Below are positions 18,527 to 27,373 of a stretch of DNA of 64,000 bases, piece by piece. Each line of letters begins with the position of its first letter. The stretch's first letter is position 1. The notes beneath the pieces were generated by a model, which worked only from the letters and a program-made list of their open reading frames with translations, made no database searches and was not told the origin of the DNA. Both the position numbers and the translations under genes were made by a program. Source of the stretch: Sporotomaculum syntrophicum (GTDB lineage: Bacteria; Bacillota; Desulfotomaculia; Desulfotomaculales; Desulfallaceae); contig NZ_LSRS01000005.1 of assembly GCF_009932395.1 (NCBI RefSeq), forward strand, positions 138,185 through 202,184. Direction: 5' to 3'.

Positions 18527-19687
18527 ATGCATATCCTTCATATCGACATGGATGCCTTTTACGCGTCCGTTGAACAAAGAGATAAACCAGAGCTGCAGGG
18601 TAAGCCGGTTGTGGTGGGTGGCAGGCCGGAGGACAGAGGTGTGGTGGCAACCGCGTCGTATGAGGCGCGCCGTTATGGCATTAAGTCAGCCATGCCCATG
18701 GCCATTGCCCTCAAGCTATGCCCTGGTTTGACGGTGCTACCGGTTAACCATCATAAATACCGCCGGGTATCCGCAGCTGTGATGGAAATCTTTCGTGCTT
18801 ATACCCCCATCCTCGAACCTGTTTCGCTAGATGAAGCGTTTTTAGATGTGCGGGGCAGCGAGAAATTGTTTGGCCCGGCAGAAGTTATTGGGGCAGTTAT
18901 CCAAAAGCGCATTCAAGAAGAACTGCAATTATCCGCCTCTGTGGGGGTTGGGCCCAATAAATTTATCGCCAAACTAGCTTCTGATTACCAGAAACCCAAT
19001 GGTTTTACGGTGATTTCACAAGAAAAGGTACTACAATTTTTGGCTCCGCTGCGTATTAGTAAAATGTGGGGTATTGGCGATAAGACGGCAGCCAGCTTAA
19101 ATCATTTGGGGATTAAAACAATTGGTCAGCTCAGGGAGCTGCCACTTGAATTATTGGAAGGTAAATTTGGCAAACATGGCAGAGTTCTGTACGAATTCGC
19201 CCGGGGCGTGGATAACCGGCCGGTGAAGCCGATGCGTGAGGTAAAGTCGCTGGGCAAGGAGGTCACCTTTCCCGAGGATATTTGCGATCTGGAGGTGCTG
19301 CGCCGTACTTTGCAGGAACTCGCGGAAAAAGTTGCCCGCCGTTTGCGCCGAGGTGACTTAAAAACCGGGTCGGTGACGCTGAAAATTAAATACCCTGATT
19401 TCCAGCTGGTCACCCGCACGGAAAGCTTGCCGGAACCCACTGATCTGCCCGGCCCAATCTACCGGGCAGCGGGGCAATTGCTGGCTAAACACTGCAAGCC
19501 GCCAGTCAGGTTGCTTGGCGTGACCTGTGGTAAACTGACCGGTGAGCGGCAAATCACCCTGTTTCGGGATGAGCAGTTAGTAAAAGAGGAAAAAGTAACT
19601 GCTGCTTTGGACAAGCTCAGGGACCGTTATGGCGAAGATGTAATCATGGCGGCCAGCCTGTTAAAAAAGCCTAATGAACATTCCTGA
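18527..19687 (+). CDS. dinB: DNA polymerase IV (Y family, translesion)
   Basis: The protein has 386 residues. The catalytic site motifs are HIDMDAFYASVEQ at the N-terminus and SLDEAFLD near residue 100. A helix-hairpin-helix region (SKMWGIGDKTAASLNHLGIK) and the little-finger domain follow. QITLF near residue 344 resembles a sliding-clamp binding motif. It copies past damaged template bases at the cost of mutation. It directly follows the ZIP gene and overlaps the long frame of the next gene; no LexA-type operator can be seen inside this compact arrangement. Confidence 0.97.
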   Translation: MHILHIDMDAFYASVEQRDKPELQGKPVVVGGRPEDRGVVATASYEARRYGIKSAMPMAIALKLCPGLTVLPVNHHKYRRVSAAVMEIFRAYTPILEPVSLDEAFLDVRGSEKLFGPAEVIGAVIQKRIQEELQLSASVGVGPNKFIAKLASDYQKPNGFTVISQEKVLQFLAPLRISKMWGIGDKTAASLNHLGIKTIGQLRELPLELLEGKFGKHGRVLYEFARGVDNRPVKPMREVKSLGKEVTFPEDICDLEVLRRTLQELAEKVARRLRRGDLKTGSVTLKIKYPDFQLVTRTESLPEPTDLPGPIYRAAGQLLAKHCKPPVRLLGVTCGKLTGERQITLFRDEQLVKEEKVTAALDKLRDRYGEDVIMAASLLKKPNEHS

Positions 19688-19706
19688 TGTTGGTGAGGTG
19701 TTAGTA

Positions 19707-20636
19707 TTGACCAAAAAGATAGCCTGCTGGTTATTATTACCACTATATTTTTTGTTCATGCTATTTACGCCTAATTATGTATCTGCTGATGAACCCGGAG
19801 CAAGACTCGCTGTCTCGCTCAAGTTTCTAGAGCCCACCGGTACGACATCTGCAGTGGAATTCACCGTCAATAACGGTAAGTCTGTTACCGTTGGCGATAA
19901 GGTCCCCATAGCAGTGGCCTCAGCACCTGAGGCGGGCATAAGTAAGATAGTGTATTACGTTGATGGCGTAGTTAAGCATTCTTCTACCGCTCAAAGCTAT
20001 ATCTGGGATACTAGTGGTACAGCTCCGGGGAGTCATTATATAAAAGTAAAGGTAATAGATAACAATGGCCTGGCGAAATTAACCACCAAGACAGTTATTA
20101 TAAACAGGCAATTCACCGTCAATAACGGTAAAACTATTACCGTTGGCGATAAGGTCCTCATAGCAGTGGCCTCAGCACCTGAGGCGGGCATAAGTAAGAT
20201 AGTGTATTACGTTGATGGCGTGGTTAAGCATTCTTCTACCGCCAGGAGCTATACCTGGGATACAGGTGGAACAGCGCCGGGGAGTCATGCCTTAAAAGTA
20301 AAGGTAGTAGACAAAAATGGCCAGGAGAAAGCATCTACACAAACTATCACCGTATATGGTCCATCGAAAATTACGGTTGATTTCACCGTCAATAACGGTA
20401 AACCTATTAAAGTAGGCGATAAGGTTCCCATTACAGCAGCTATCATATCCAATGCAGGCATAAGTAACATTGAGTATTATGTTGACAGCACTATAAAGAA
20501 GGCTACCACAGACAAGAGCTATATCTGGGATACGAGTGGTACAAGTCTTGGTAATCATGCCCTAAAAGTTAAAGTAACCGATTACAACGGCCAGGTGAAA
20601 GCATCGGTACATCTGGTGTCTGTAAAACCGAGGTAG
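19707..20636 (+). CDS. Secreted protein with three tandem Ig-like repeats
   Basis: The start is TTG 19707, 8 nt after GGTGAGG; the ATG at 19674 lies inside dinB without a ribosome site. The product has about 309 residues. A signal peptide (KKIACWLLLPLYFLFMLF, cleavage near VSADEP) is followed by three repeats of about 80 residues: FTVNNGK..VGDKV.I, AGISKI.YYVD, SY.WDT.GT, G.H..KVKV.D.NG. They look like bacterial Ig-like beta-sandwich domains. Repeats 1 and 2 are nearly identical in DNA as well, so they duplicated recently. No anchor is visible, so it is probably released or wall-associated. Ligand unknown. Confidence 0.75.
   Translation: MTKKIACWLLLPLYFLFMLFTPNYVSADEPGARLAVSLKFLEPTGTTSAVEFTVNNGKSVTVGDKVPIAVASAPEAGISKIVYYVDGVVKHSSTAQSYIWDTSGTAPGSHYIKVKVIDNNGLAKLTTKTVIINRQFTVNNGKTITVGDKVLIAVASAPEAGISKIVYYVDGVVKHSSTARSYTWDTGGTAPGSHALKVKVVDKNGQEKASTQTITVYGPSKITVDFTVNNGKPIKVGDKVPITAAIISNAGISNIEYYVDSTIKKATTDKSYIWDTSGTSLGNHALKVKVTDYNGQVKASVHLVSVKPR
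19859..20630 (+). repeat. Three tandem DNA repeats coding the Ig-like domains
   Basis: TCACCGTCAATAACGGTAA recurs near 19861, 20113 and 20383, so the units are 252 and about 270 bp long. Units 1 and 2 share long, almost identical stretches (19911-19990 against 20162-20241); unit 3 has diverged. Confidence 0.8.
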
Positions 20637-20749
20637 CTAAAAGTAGCTGCCGCACCTTTGACTGAAGTAAGCGACGGTTACCAATACTTAATGTTGCCGG
20701 AGCAGCAAGTTAGTTGACTCAAACACAAGTTAAATGGCCGCCGAAGAAG

Positions 20750-20774
20750 AGCAGGCAATGCTAGCCTGCTTTTC
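20750..20774 (+). terminator. Rho-independent terminator
   Basis: AGCAGGC (20750-20756) pairs with GCCTGCT (20764-20770) around a 7-nt loop and is followed by TTTCT. It follows the Ig-repeat gene. Confidence 0.65.
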
Positions 20775-20897
20775 TAACTTTACTGCTGCATTCCGCAGAC
20801 CGGACTTATTGCGAAGAGCAGAATCATTGATTAATGAATAGTTTAACATTAGAGTGTTTGCTCAAGCCAAAGACGTAGATGGAGAAGGTGAATTCGC

Positions 20898-21494
20898 GTG
20901 CTTTTAAAAGGTATAGATGTTTCCAAGTATCAGGGCTTAATTGATTGGGATGTACTAAGGGGTAAGGTTGATTTTGTTATTATTAGAGCAAGTTATGGAA
21001 TGCATGATACTGACGAAATGTGGGAACGGAATTATGCCGAAGCCAAACGAGTCGGTGTTCCAATTGGCGCTTACCACTATTTTTACTACGGCGATGAGGT
21101 TAAACACCGGAAAGAGGTGGATAACTTTTTAGTCCAATTGGCCGGCAAGGAATTGGCCTACCCGGCTTTTATTGATTTTGAAGAAGCCGACCCAAAATTT
21201 AATCCTCCCCTTGGAGCTTTGCCCCGGGAAAAAATCACGGTCTACGCGCTAGAAGCACTGAACCGTATCCGACAGGCCGGCTTCAAACCCGGCATCTACG
21301 CCAATAAACACTGGCTTACCAATCACTTGGAGGCTGCTAAATTACCGGAGGATGTTACCGTTTGGCTTGCTGAATATAATACCAGGCCGACATATAGCGG
21401 CCGTTACCATATGTGGCAGTACACTGATCAAGGAAGTATGGACGGTATAACTTCCCGGGGCTTGGATATGAATTATTACTTTACTGAAGTGTAG
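20898..21494 (+). CDS. Glycoside hydrolase family 25 muramidase
   Basis: The protein has 198 residues and starts at GTG 20898 after GAAGGTG. It is a single GH25 (Chalaropsis-type lysozyme) domain that cleaves peptidoglycan between MurNAc and GlcNAc. Visible motifs are KGIDVSKYQGLIDWD at the N-terminus, the catalytic FIDFEEAD around residue 92, PGIYANKHWL and MWQYTD near the end. There is no signal peptide and no binding domain, so it may act in the mother cell, in a prophage-like role, or leave by another route. No phage genes adjoin it. Confidence 0.92.
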   Translation: MLLKGIDVSKYQGLIDWDVLRGKVDFVIIRASYGMHDTDEMWERNYAEAKRVGVPIGAYHYFYYGDEVKHRKEVDNFLVQLAGKELAYPAFIDFEEADPKFNPPLGALPREKITVYALEALNRIRQAGFKPGIYANKHWLTNHLEAAKLPEDVTVWLAEYNTRPTYSGRYHMWQYTDQGSMDGITSRGLDMNYYFTEV

Positions 21495-21635
21495 ACAGCT
21501 TAAAGCAATATGTACTTGGCAATATTAGTTGCGGTCCGGTGGACTGCAAAGTGTATCATCAGGTTAATGTGCCTAACCTTATTTATTAATTCTTCTAAAA
21601 AACAGCTGATTATAGCGATGATTTATGTAGTATAG

Positions 21636-22265
21636 TTACTTGTCCATGTATGGTCGACATTGCTGCATAAAAGAATCAACGTTAGCAAGTTCTGCTTCTA
21701 GTATCTTATCATTCATATTACCCCTGCCAAGGCGATCACACTCGCAGAAAAGGACGATTTCTTTCAGCGGTACTTCATTGAGCATCCCTTGAATATCCGC
21801 AAAGGGCAGCTTTTTGGTTACATAAAGAATCTGCATGTGCCATCTGACCAAACACGTTACCTGGTTAATAAATTCCTTATCGGTAGTAAATTCCTTTAAG
21901 AATTCTGCTGCTAATTTAGCGCCGTGCTTGTCATGATCGTAAGCGGTGATTTTACCCCGGCGAATTTTGGTGGTATTGGCTTTGCCAAGATCATGCAACA
22001 AGGCTGCCCACATAAAAACACGTGGGTTGGTGCTATTCTTCCTCCTTGTCGCGGCCATGTCGACTACCAGCAGGGTATGTTCCCAAACGCTGCCTTCAGG
22101 ATGGAATTCAGGCGGTTGTTTGATCTTCTGCAGGATATCCAGCATGGTAAAGGGATAAGCAGTATTAAGCAGGCCTGCCTCAGCCAGCTTTCTGAAATAG
22201 AGGGAGGGCTGGTCATCGTTGAGTAAGTGAGTATCAAATTCGCTGAATAGACGGTGTTTATCCAT
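21636..22265 (-). CDS. HD-domain phosphohydrolase
   Basis: The protein has 209 residues. The metal-binding HD motif is AALLHDLGKANTT (near residue 90), with a further H in AYDHDKHGAKLA and a later RWHMQILY. The N-terminal FRKLAEAGLL and the arrangement resemble the HD hydrolase domain that accompanies tRNA nucleotidyltransferases, but no nucleotidyltransferase is present. It is probably a nucleotide or phosphate-ester hydrolase; the substrate is unknown. It is a single gene with a terminator-like hairpin on its own strand about 140 nt upstream of the start. Confidence 0.75.
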   Translation of the reverse strand: MDKHRLFSEFDTHLLNDDQPSLYFRKLAEAGLLNTAYPFTMLDILQKIKQPPEFHPEGSVWEHTLLVVDMAATRRKNSTNPRVFMWAALLHDLGKANTTKIRRGKITAYDHDKHGAKLAAEFLKEFTTDKEFINQVTCLVRWHMQILYVTKKLPFADIQGMLNEVPLKEIVLFCECDRLGRGNMNDKILEAELANVDSFMQQCRPYMDK

Positions 22266-22403
22266 TAAGGTTACGCTCCTGGTTCTTTATTTCAAACAAT
22301 ACTTCTATTATATAATGGCTTATAAAATAAATTGTAAACGTCAAATTAGGCAAGAAGTGATGAAGCCGGCCATAACTGCAGGTGTTTCCTGGTAAACAAG
22401 CCG

Positions 22404-22429
22404 AAAAAAATTCCCTCGATGAGAGGGAA
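22404..22429 (-). terminator. Terminator-like hairpin upstream of the HD gene (minus strand)
   Basis: TTCCCTC (22411-22417) pairs with GAGGGAA (22423-22429) around a 5-nt loop; on the minus strand seven T follow directly. No minus-strand gene lies upstream, so it would end a leader or an unannotated small RNA made from about 22440-22740. The stem sequence equals that at 11120-11145. Confidence 0.6.
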
Positions 22430-22693
22430 CAAAACTAAGTATAGATAAAAGAGAGGGGTTTGTTGGTATATTCAGGGGGTATCTGATTACCATATTGCAT
22501 TTACTATTACTAACTATTTATTAGCAATTTTCATGCCAGGTTAAGTTAATTCTAAATACAGCAAGAATTAGCTAATTTCAAAACAAAAGGTTTTATTGCG
22601 ACAATTGTGTATGTTTTTTAGTCACTTATCAATCAAATTAAACAAAATAGTTAGTAAAGCGACAATTTCTGTCACTGGTATTGTCACCGAGAT

Positions 22694-22736
22694 ACAGCCA
22701 ATGGCTGTTTACATAGTTACTAAACTATGGTAGAAG
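22694..22736 (+). promoter_or_regulatory. Two palindromes overlapping a putative promoter of the MBL hydrolase gene
   Basis: ACAGCCAATGGCTGT (22694-22708) is a perfect dyad, as is CATAGTT/AACTATG (22712-22729). A possible -35 TTTACA (22708-22713) and -10 TAGAAG (22731-22736) with a 17-nt spacer overlap them, so repressor control is plausible. The -10 match is weak. Confidence 0.4.
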
Positions 22737-22827
22737 AATCGCCTTAGCTAGCGTAGCCGGATGGCGATGTTTTAGATATAATTGGTATAACCGGATGGTT
22801 ATCAATGAAAGAAAGGGTGGCATTTGC

Positions 22828-23508
22828 ATGGGTAAACCTGAGCGGGTTGCTGAAGGAGTGTATATTGTGGGGGGACCTCAAATAACGGAAGGCCGTGATT
22901 GCTGTGTCTACCTGGTCGACGGCGGTTCCGAGCTGGCGCTGGTAGACACAGGGCTGGGTTATACTACCCGGACAATTTTGACCAACATGGAAAAACTTGG
23001 CCTGAACCCTGCCCTGTTGAAATATGTCATTGTGACCCACGGGCACATTGATCACATCGGGGGCTTGCGTTATTTTCAGGAGCGGGGAGCTCAGGTTATT
23101 TGTCATGAACTAGAGAGCGACGCTGTTACCGGGGGTAATTCTAAACTTACTGCAGCTTCGTATTACCGGGTCAATTATCGTGGCGTGCCGGTGGATAAAT
23201 TGTTAACCGGCGAACTGCAGGAGGTGCTAGTGGGCAACACGGTCTTGCATTGTCTGCATACACCTGGCCATACACCCGGCGGCATAAGCCCCTACCTGGA
23301 TGTCAAGGGAACCAGAATTTTATTTGGGCAGGACATCCACGGTCCCTTTGACTCCTCCTGGGGTTCGAATATGAAACATTGGCGGGAATCAATGGGCAAG
23401 TTAATTGCCTTAAAGGCAGACATTCTGTGCGAAGGCCACTTTGGGATTTATCAGCCCGCTGTCAAGGTTCGGAGCTACATTGAGTATTATCTGTCTCAGC
23501 ACTCCTGA
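22828..23508 (+). CDS. Metallo-beta-lactamase fold hydrolase
   Basis: The product has 226 residues from ATG 22828; AAAGGGTGG lies upstream and a longer frame adds nothing conserved. The binuclear metal motif THGHIDHIGG is intact, with the later metal ligands in LHTPGHTPGG, FGQDIHGPF and EGHFGIY. It belongs to the general MBL hydrolase group (glyoxalase II-like thioesterases and lactonases); the substrate cannot be named. The methyltransferase gene starts 11 nt after its stop, so they form an operon, driven by the region with two palindromes upstream. Confidence 0.88.
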   Translation: MGKPERVAEGVYIVGGPQITEGRDCCVYLVDGGSELALVDTGLGYTTRTILTNMEKLGLNPALLKYVIVTHGHIDHIGGLRYFQERGAQVICHELESDAVTGGNSKLTAASYYRVNYRGVPVDKLLTGELQEVLVGNTVLHCLHTPGHTPGGISPYLDVKGTRILFGQDIHGPFDSSWGSNMKHWRESMGKLIALKADILCEGHFGIYQPAVKVRSYIEYYLSQHS

Positions 23509-23519
23509 GAGAATAGAAG

Positions 23520-24524
23520 GTGAAAAAATTGGAACACACAAGAAAGGCTTCTGAAACAGCTGTGGTTACAGCTTCGCTAAGGGCTTTGGCCTGTTATGAA
23601 GACGATGCTGATGTACGTGGCAAAGATGAGCTTGCAGCTTTATTCTTACCGGAGGAGAAAAGTGAGCCATTAAAGGACGCTGATTTTCGTCAAAACATTA
23701 AAAAAATGATTCCGGAAGGCCTGTATGAATTTGTTACTGCCAGGACTGCGTATTTTGATGATTTATTTGTTACTTCCCTGCAAGCAGGGATACCTCAAAT
23801 AGTCATTTTAGGCGCAGGTTATGATAGCCGTCCTTACCGGTTTAAGAACTATATTACTAATACCATGATTTATGAAGTAGACACTTTAGCAACTCAGGAG
23901 CTTAAGAAGTCAGTTTTACAGAACAACGGCATAACCAGCCATGAAAACGTCAGGTATGTAGCGCTTGATTTTGAACAGGATGACTTAATCCGTAAACTTT
24001 GTGCTGAAGGTTTCAATCCGGCCTTGAAAACCTTGTTTATCTGGGAAGGGGTTACCTTTTACCTGCAGCCTGATACGGTAAGGGCTGTATTGCAGGCATT
24101 AAGGGCTAATTCTGCCTTGCACAGCCTTTTATGTTTTGATTATCAAACTGTTGATCAAAGTAAAGGGTTGGTTGATACCGGTTTAAAGGAAGAAATAATT
24201 TTATTCGGCATAGAAGCCGGAAAAGCAGGCGAATACTTGCAGGGCTTGGGGTATACAGTTTTAGAGCAACTAGATGCCGAGGAATTAGATAGACGCTACT
24301 TAACTTGCCGGGATGGCAGCCTTTTGGGCAATATTAAGTCGATGATGCATATCGTGAAAGCGGAAATGGCTGAAAACGTGGTGACTCCCCAAGTCGGCAG
24401 TGTCCAGGGGAAGGGGAGGCTGCGGTTTCATCTTTGCCAAACCCTAAGCTGCCTGATGGAGAAAAATATCCGGTCTTGTTATGAATGTGACGAGTTCCCC
24501 TGCCCAGAGGTGCAGGAGGAGTAA
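23520..24524 (+). CDS. Class I SAM methyltransferase (LCMT/TIGR00027-like) with Cys-rich tail
   Basis: The product has 334 residues, GTG start at 23520. The SAM-binding motif is VILGAGYDSRPYRF (near residue 97), followed by an acidic motif YEVDT and FIWEGVTFYL, which fit the leucine-carboxyl-methyltransferase-like group of O-methyltransferases. The N-terminus has TRKASETAVVTASLRALAC. The last about 30 residues are unusual: C..L...NIRSCYECDEFPCP, a four- to five-cysteine tail like a DUF3795-type metal-binding patch. The acceptor is unknown. It follows the MBL gene by 11 nt. Confidence 0.8.
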   Translation: MKKLEHTRKASETAVVTASLRALACYEDDADVRGKDELAALFLPEEKSEPLKDADFRQNIKKMIPEGLYEFVTARTAYFDDLFVTSLQAGIPQIVILGAGYDSRPYRFKNYITNTMIYEVDTLATQELKKSVLQNNGITSHENVRYVALDFEQDDLIRKLCAEGFNPALKTLFIWEGVTFYLQPDTVRAVLQALRANSALHSLLCFDYQTVDQSKGLVDTGLKEEIILFGIEAGKAGEYLQGLGYTVLEQLDAEELDRRYLTCRDGSLLGNIKSMMHIVKAEMAENVVTPQVGSVQGKGRLRFHLCQTLSCLMEKNIRSCYECDEFPCPEVQEE

Positions 24525-24679
24525 ACCGGTTGATAAGCCTTTGGTTGCCAGCGATGGGTCTAACATTTCCTGTAACACAGATAGACAAGCCTTAAGTTAA
24601 TACATAGTTTAAGGGAAAATAAAAATTATTAACAAAATTATAACATTTTGAGGATTACTGTGTATTTACTGTTTAATCA

Positions 24680-24709
24680 TTGACTCCAATATGATAACTT
24701 TATTACAAT
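24680..24709 (+). promoter_or_regulatory. Sigma-A-type promoter of pckA
   Basis: TTGACT (24680-24685) and TACAAT (24704-24709) are separated by 18 nt and lie about 40 nt upstream of the pckA start. Confidence 0.55.
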
Positions 24710-24747
24710 AATAGTATAACTAATTAACGAGAAGGAAGGCTGATTTG

Positions 24748-26328
24748 ATGAGCGTAAAAGATTACCTTAATCAATTGGGTATCATAAATATTAAAAATGA
24801 GTATCGGAATCTCTCTCCGGCCAAACTGGTAGAGATGGCTTTGGCCAAAGGTGAAGGAATCCTCGCCGCCAATGGTGCCTTGCGTGTGGAAACAGGCAAA
24901 TATACCGGCCGTTCTCCTGAAGATAGATTTATTGTGGACAGTGCATCAACTCATGACAATATTGAATGGGGAAGTGTCAATCAGCCAATTAGCGAGGAGG
25001 CGTTTAACCAGCTCTACCTGCGTCTCACCGCTTACCTGCAGGGCAAAGATCTTTTTGTCTTTGACGGTTTCTGCGGTGCCGATCCACAATACCGGATGCC
25101 TATTACCGTTATCAACGAATATGCTTGGCAGAATCTCTTTGCCCACCAGCTTTTTGTCCGGCCACAGGCCGATGATTTAATTAATCATGAACCTAAATTT
25201 ACCGTACTTTGTGCGCCTGGCTTTAAAGCTATTCCGGAATTAGACGGAACCAATTCGGAAGCATTTATTATCCTTAACTTTGATAAAAGAGTGATCCTCA
25301 TTGGTGGTTCTTCTTACGCCGGTGAAATCAAAAAATCAATCTTTACAGTCATGAATTATCTGTTGCCGGAACAGGGCATTTGTCCTATGCACTGCTCGGC
25401 CAATGTTGGTTCCGGCGGCGAAAGCGCTATTTTCTTCGGCCTATCCGGCACCGGTAAAACTACTCTTTCTGCCGACCCCGAGCGTTTTCTCATTGGGGAC
25501 GATGAACACGGCTGGACGGACCAGGGCATATTTAACTTTGAAGGCGGTTGCTATGCCAAATGCATCAACCTGTCCCGGGAATACGAGCCGCAAATTTGGA
25601 ATGCTATTCGCTTCGGCAGTGTTGTGGAGAACGTGATTCTTGAACCGGAATCCAGACAGCCCGATTATGACAATGACGCTATTACAGAAAACACCCGGGC
25701 TGCATATCCGGTAGACTTTATACCCAATGCGGTAATTCCCGGTGTGGGCGGCCACCCGAAAACAATTATTTTCCTGACTGCGGATGCATTCGGTGTCATG
25801 CCGCCTATTGCCCGCTTGACACCTGAGCAGGCGATGTATCATTTCCTTTCCGGTTATACCAGCAAGCTGGCCGGAACAGAGCGCGGCATTACTGAACCCA
25901 AGGCTACCTTTTCCACGGGCTTTGGCGGGCCGTTTCTACCCCGTCGCCCCCTGGTTTATGCTGAAATTCTTCGGGAAAAGATTGAAAAGTATAATTCCCA
26001 GGTTTACCTGGTCAATACCGGCTGGACCGGTGGTCCTTACGGAGTCGGTCAAAGGATGAACCTCAAATATACCCGGGCGATGGTCAGCGCCGCTTTGCAC
26101 GGCGGTTTTGATAACGTAGAATTTCAGCCGGATCCTATTTTTAATATCGGAATTCCGCAAAGCTGCCCGGGAGTGCCGGCTGAGTTACTGAATCCGAGAA
26201 ACACCTGGTCCAATCCCAGTGAATATGACATTCAGGCTCGAAAACTTGCCCTGCTGTTTAAAGAGAACTTTAATAAGTTTAAAGGAATGTCTGAGGTTGT
26301 ACTAGCAGCCGGTCCTACCGTCGAATAA
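24748..26328 (+). CDS. pckA: Phosphoenolpyruvate carboxykinase (ATP)
   Basis: This 526-residue enzyme interconverts oxaloacetate + ATP and PEP + CO2 + ADP (EC 4.1.1.49), linking C4 metabolism with gluconeogenesis. The start ATG 24748 follows GAAGGAAGG; the TTG at 24745 is less likely. Motifs: [12 protein letters not shown] at the N-terminus, [20 protein letters not shown], the P-loop [13 protein letters not shown] (about residue 231) and the metal/substrate segment [10 protein letters not shown]. The size is normal. It is monocistronic, with a sigma-A promoter and a strong terminator. Confidence 0.98.
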   Translation: MSVKDYLNQLGIINIKNEYRNLSPAKLVEMALAKGEGILAANGALRVETGKYTGRSPEDRFIVDSASTHDNIEWGSVNQPISEEAFNQLYLRLTAYLQGKDLFVFDGFCGADPQYRMPITVINEYAWQNLFAHQLFVRPQADDLINHEPKFTVLCAPGFKAIPELDGTNSEAFIILNFDKRVILIGGSSYAGEIKKSIFTVMNYLLPEQGICPMHCSANVGSGGESAIFFGLSGTGKTTLSADPERFLIGDDEHGWTDQGIFNFEGGCYAKCINLSREYEPQIWNAIRFGSVVENVILEPESRQPDYDNDAITENTRAAYPVDFIPNAVIPGVGGHPKTIIFLTADAFGVMPPIARLTPEQAMYHFLSGYTSKLAGTERGITEPKATFSTGFGGPFLPRRPLVYAEILREKIEKYNSQVYLVNTGWTGGPYGVGQRMNLKYTRAMVSAALHGGFDNVEFQPDPIFNIGIPQSCPGVPAELLNPRNTWSNPSEYDIQARKLALLFKENFNKFKGMSEVVLAAGPTVE

Positions 26329-26350
26329 TATTACCTGCAGCTATATATGC

Positions 26351-26390
26351 AGCTCTCCACCTGATTTTTCAAGGTGGGGAGCTTTTGTTT
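26351..26390 (+). terminator. Rho-independent terminator of pckA
   Basis: AGCTCTCCACCT (26351-26362) pairs with AGGTGGGGAGCT (26372-26383), 12 bp with one G-U, followed by TTTGTTT. Confidence 0.9.
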
Positions 26391-26482
26391 ATTCAAAAAA
26401 ACATATTATGTAACATTATGACAATTAGCCACATATTATAAACAATCCGAAGGTTAATATATCCAGGAAAGGGGGTAAACAT

Positions 26483-26608
26483 ATGGGCTATGGAACAAAA
26501 GGCGGCGGTGGTTGCGCTCCTTGCTTTGACGGTAGTTTCATACTTTTCCTCATACTGATACTGTTAGTATTTGGTATGGGATTTTATGGTATGGGCTATG
26601 GCGGCTAA
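26483..26608 (+). CDS. YjcZ-like small Gly-rich sporulation membrane protein
   Basis: The protein has 41 residues. A strong ribosome site (AAAGGGGG) precedes ATG 26483. The N-terminus is Gly-rich (MGYGTKGGGG) with a CAPC pair, then comes one hydrophobic segment (FILFLILILLVFGMGFYG) and a GMGYGG tail. This layout is that of the YjcZ/SscA group of tiny spore-associated proteins common in spore-formers. The function is not established; an envelope or coat-assembly role is inferred from the family. It has its own terminator. Confidence 0.75.
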   Translation: MGYGTKGGGGCAPCFDGSFILFLILILLVFGMGFYGMGYGG

Positions 26609-26652
26609 TCTATTAATTGAGTAACATTTAATTCCTCCTTTGCTTTTAGATA

Positions 26653-26697
26653 GCATGCAGCACTCCTATCAATGGGGGTGCTTGCATGACTTTTTTT
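26653..26697 (+). terminator. Rho-independent terminator
   Basis: The stem GCATGCAGCACTCC with GGGGTGCTTGCATG (one bulge) is followed by AC and seven T (26691-26697). It ends the yjcZ-like transcript. Confidence 0.85.
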
Positions 26698-26909
26698 GGC
26701 CTAGAGTTGCAAGATTCTTTTAATATGACGTATATTTAAAAAACAGCAATAATTGATGAATGGATATAAACGGCATGAGGTTACACAGGTCTGGGGTTTG
26801 TGTTAAACTGAATATATCTCTATGATGCATTAAGAATCGACAGGTTGATTAGTAGGACAAGCAGCAGCAAGTGGGCTGATGTTCATGGTGCCTAACAATA
26901 TTAAATGAT

Positions 26910-27080
26910 ATGCTGGAAAACCTTGCTGAGTTAAACGCAGTACCGCCGGGGTGATGGCGGCCGAACTCAATAAGGCACCGGTTGACGAGGCTAAGGCGCT
27001 GGAAGAAAAGTATACCTCAAAGGGTAGTTCTGCTGTAGATGCGGAACCTGGATAAACTTAAGGGCGAGTTGGGTATCTAA
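26910..27080 (+). pseudogene. Frameshifted relic of an unknown small protein
   Basis: Three frames in succession look coding: MLENLAELNAVPPG (frame 1, from 26910), then VMAAELNKAPVDEAKALEEK (frame 2), then MRNLDKLKGELGI and a stop at 27080 (frame 3). The composition is that of a charged helical protein. I recognise no family. No ribosome site is visible. It is best read as the decayed end of a gene. Confidence 0.4.
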
Positions 27081-27142
27081 GCAATCGTGACCAGTGCAAT
27101 ATGTTCTCCGTTGGAAACTAAGTGACGGGAGAGTGGTAAGCC

Positions 27143-27373
27143 GTGAAGACTTTTCGGCTAGAGCTGGATAATGTATTAGATGCGATTTTTTTCACGGATA
27201 TGCTTGATGCAGAGGCAATTCCATACGCTATCGTGGAGCACGGCAGCCATGCCTATGACGGTTTGTTTCAAATGACTATGGGGTGGGGGTATCTGGAAAT
27301 CCCTGTGGCCTATCAAGAGCAGGTATTGGAGCTCTACCAAATCTATAAAAAACCTCTGCGGGAATACCATTGA
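27143..27373 (+). CDS. Conserved-looking small protein of unknown function
   Basis: The protein has 76 residues, start GTG 27143 after GGGAGAG. It has no membrane segment. It reads as a compact alpha/beta domain: KTFRLELDNVLDAIFFTDML, then IPYAIVEHGSHAYDGLFQ, MGWGYLEIP and a C-terminal helix QVLELYQIYKK. The first part (two strands with a helix facing an IPY..V patch) resembles small DUF2007-type putative signal-transducing domains, but the match is too weak to name it. A terminator follows closely, so it is a genuine short transcription unit. Confidence 0.65.
   Translation: MKTFRLELDNVLDAIFFTDMLDAEAIPYAIVEHGSHAYDGLFQMTMGWGYLEIPVAYQEQVLELYQIYKKPLREYH

Noticed and set aside
19674-19706. ATG 19674 as start of the Ig-repeat protein, overlapping dinB
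   Set aside because: No ribosome site there; TTG 19707 has GGTGAGG at the right distance and starts directly at the signal peptide.
20898-21494. GH25 muramidase as sign of a prophage
   Set aside because: No holin, tail, integrase or other phage gene is near; it stands alone among housekeeping genes.
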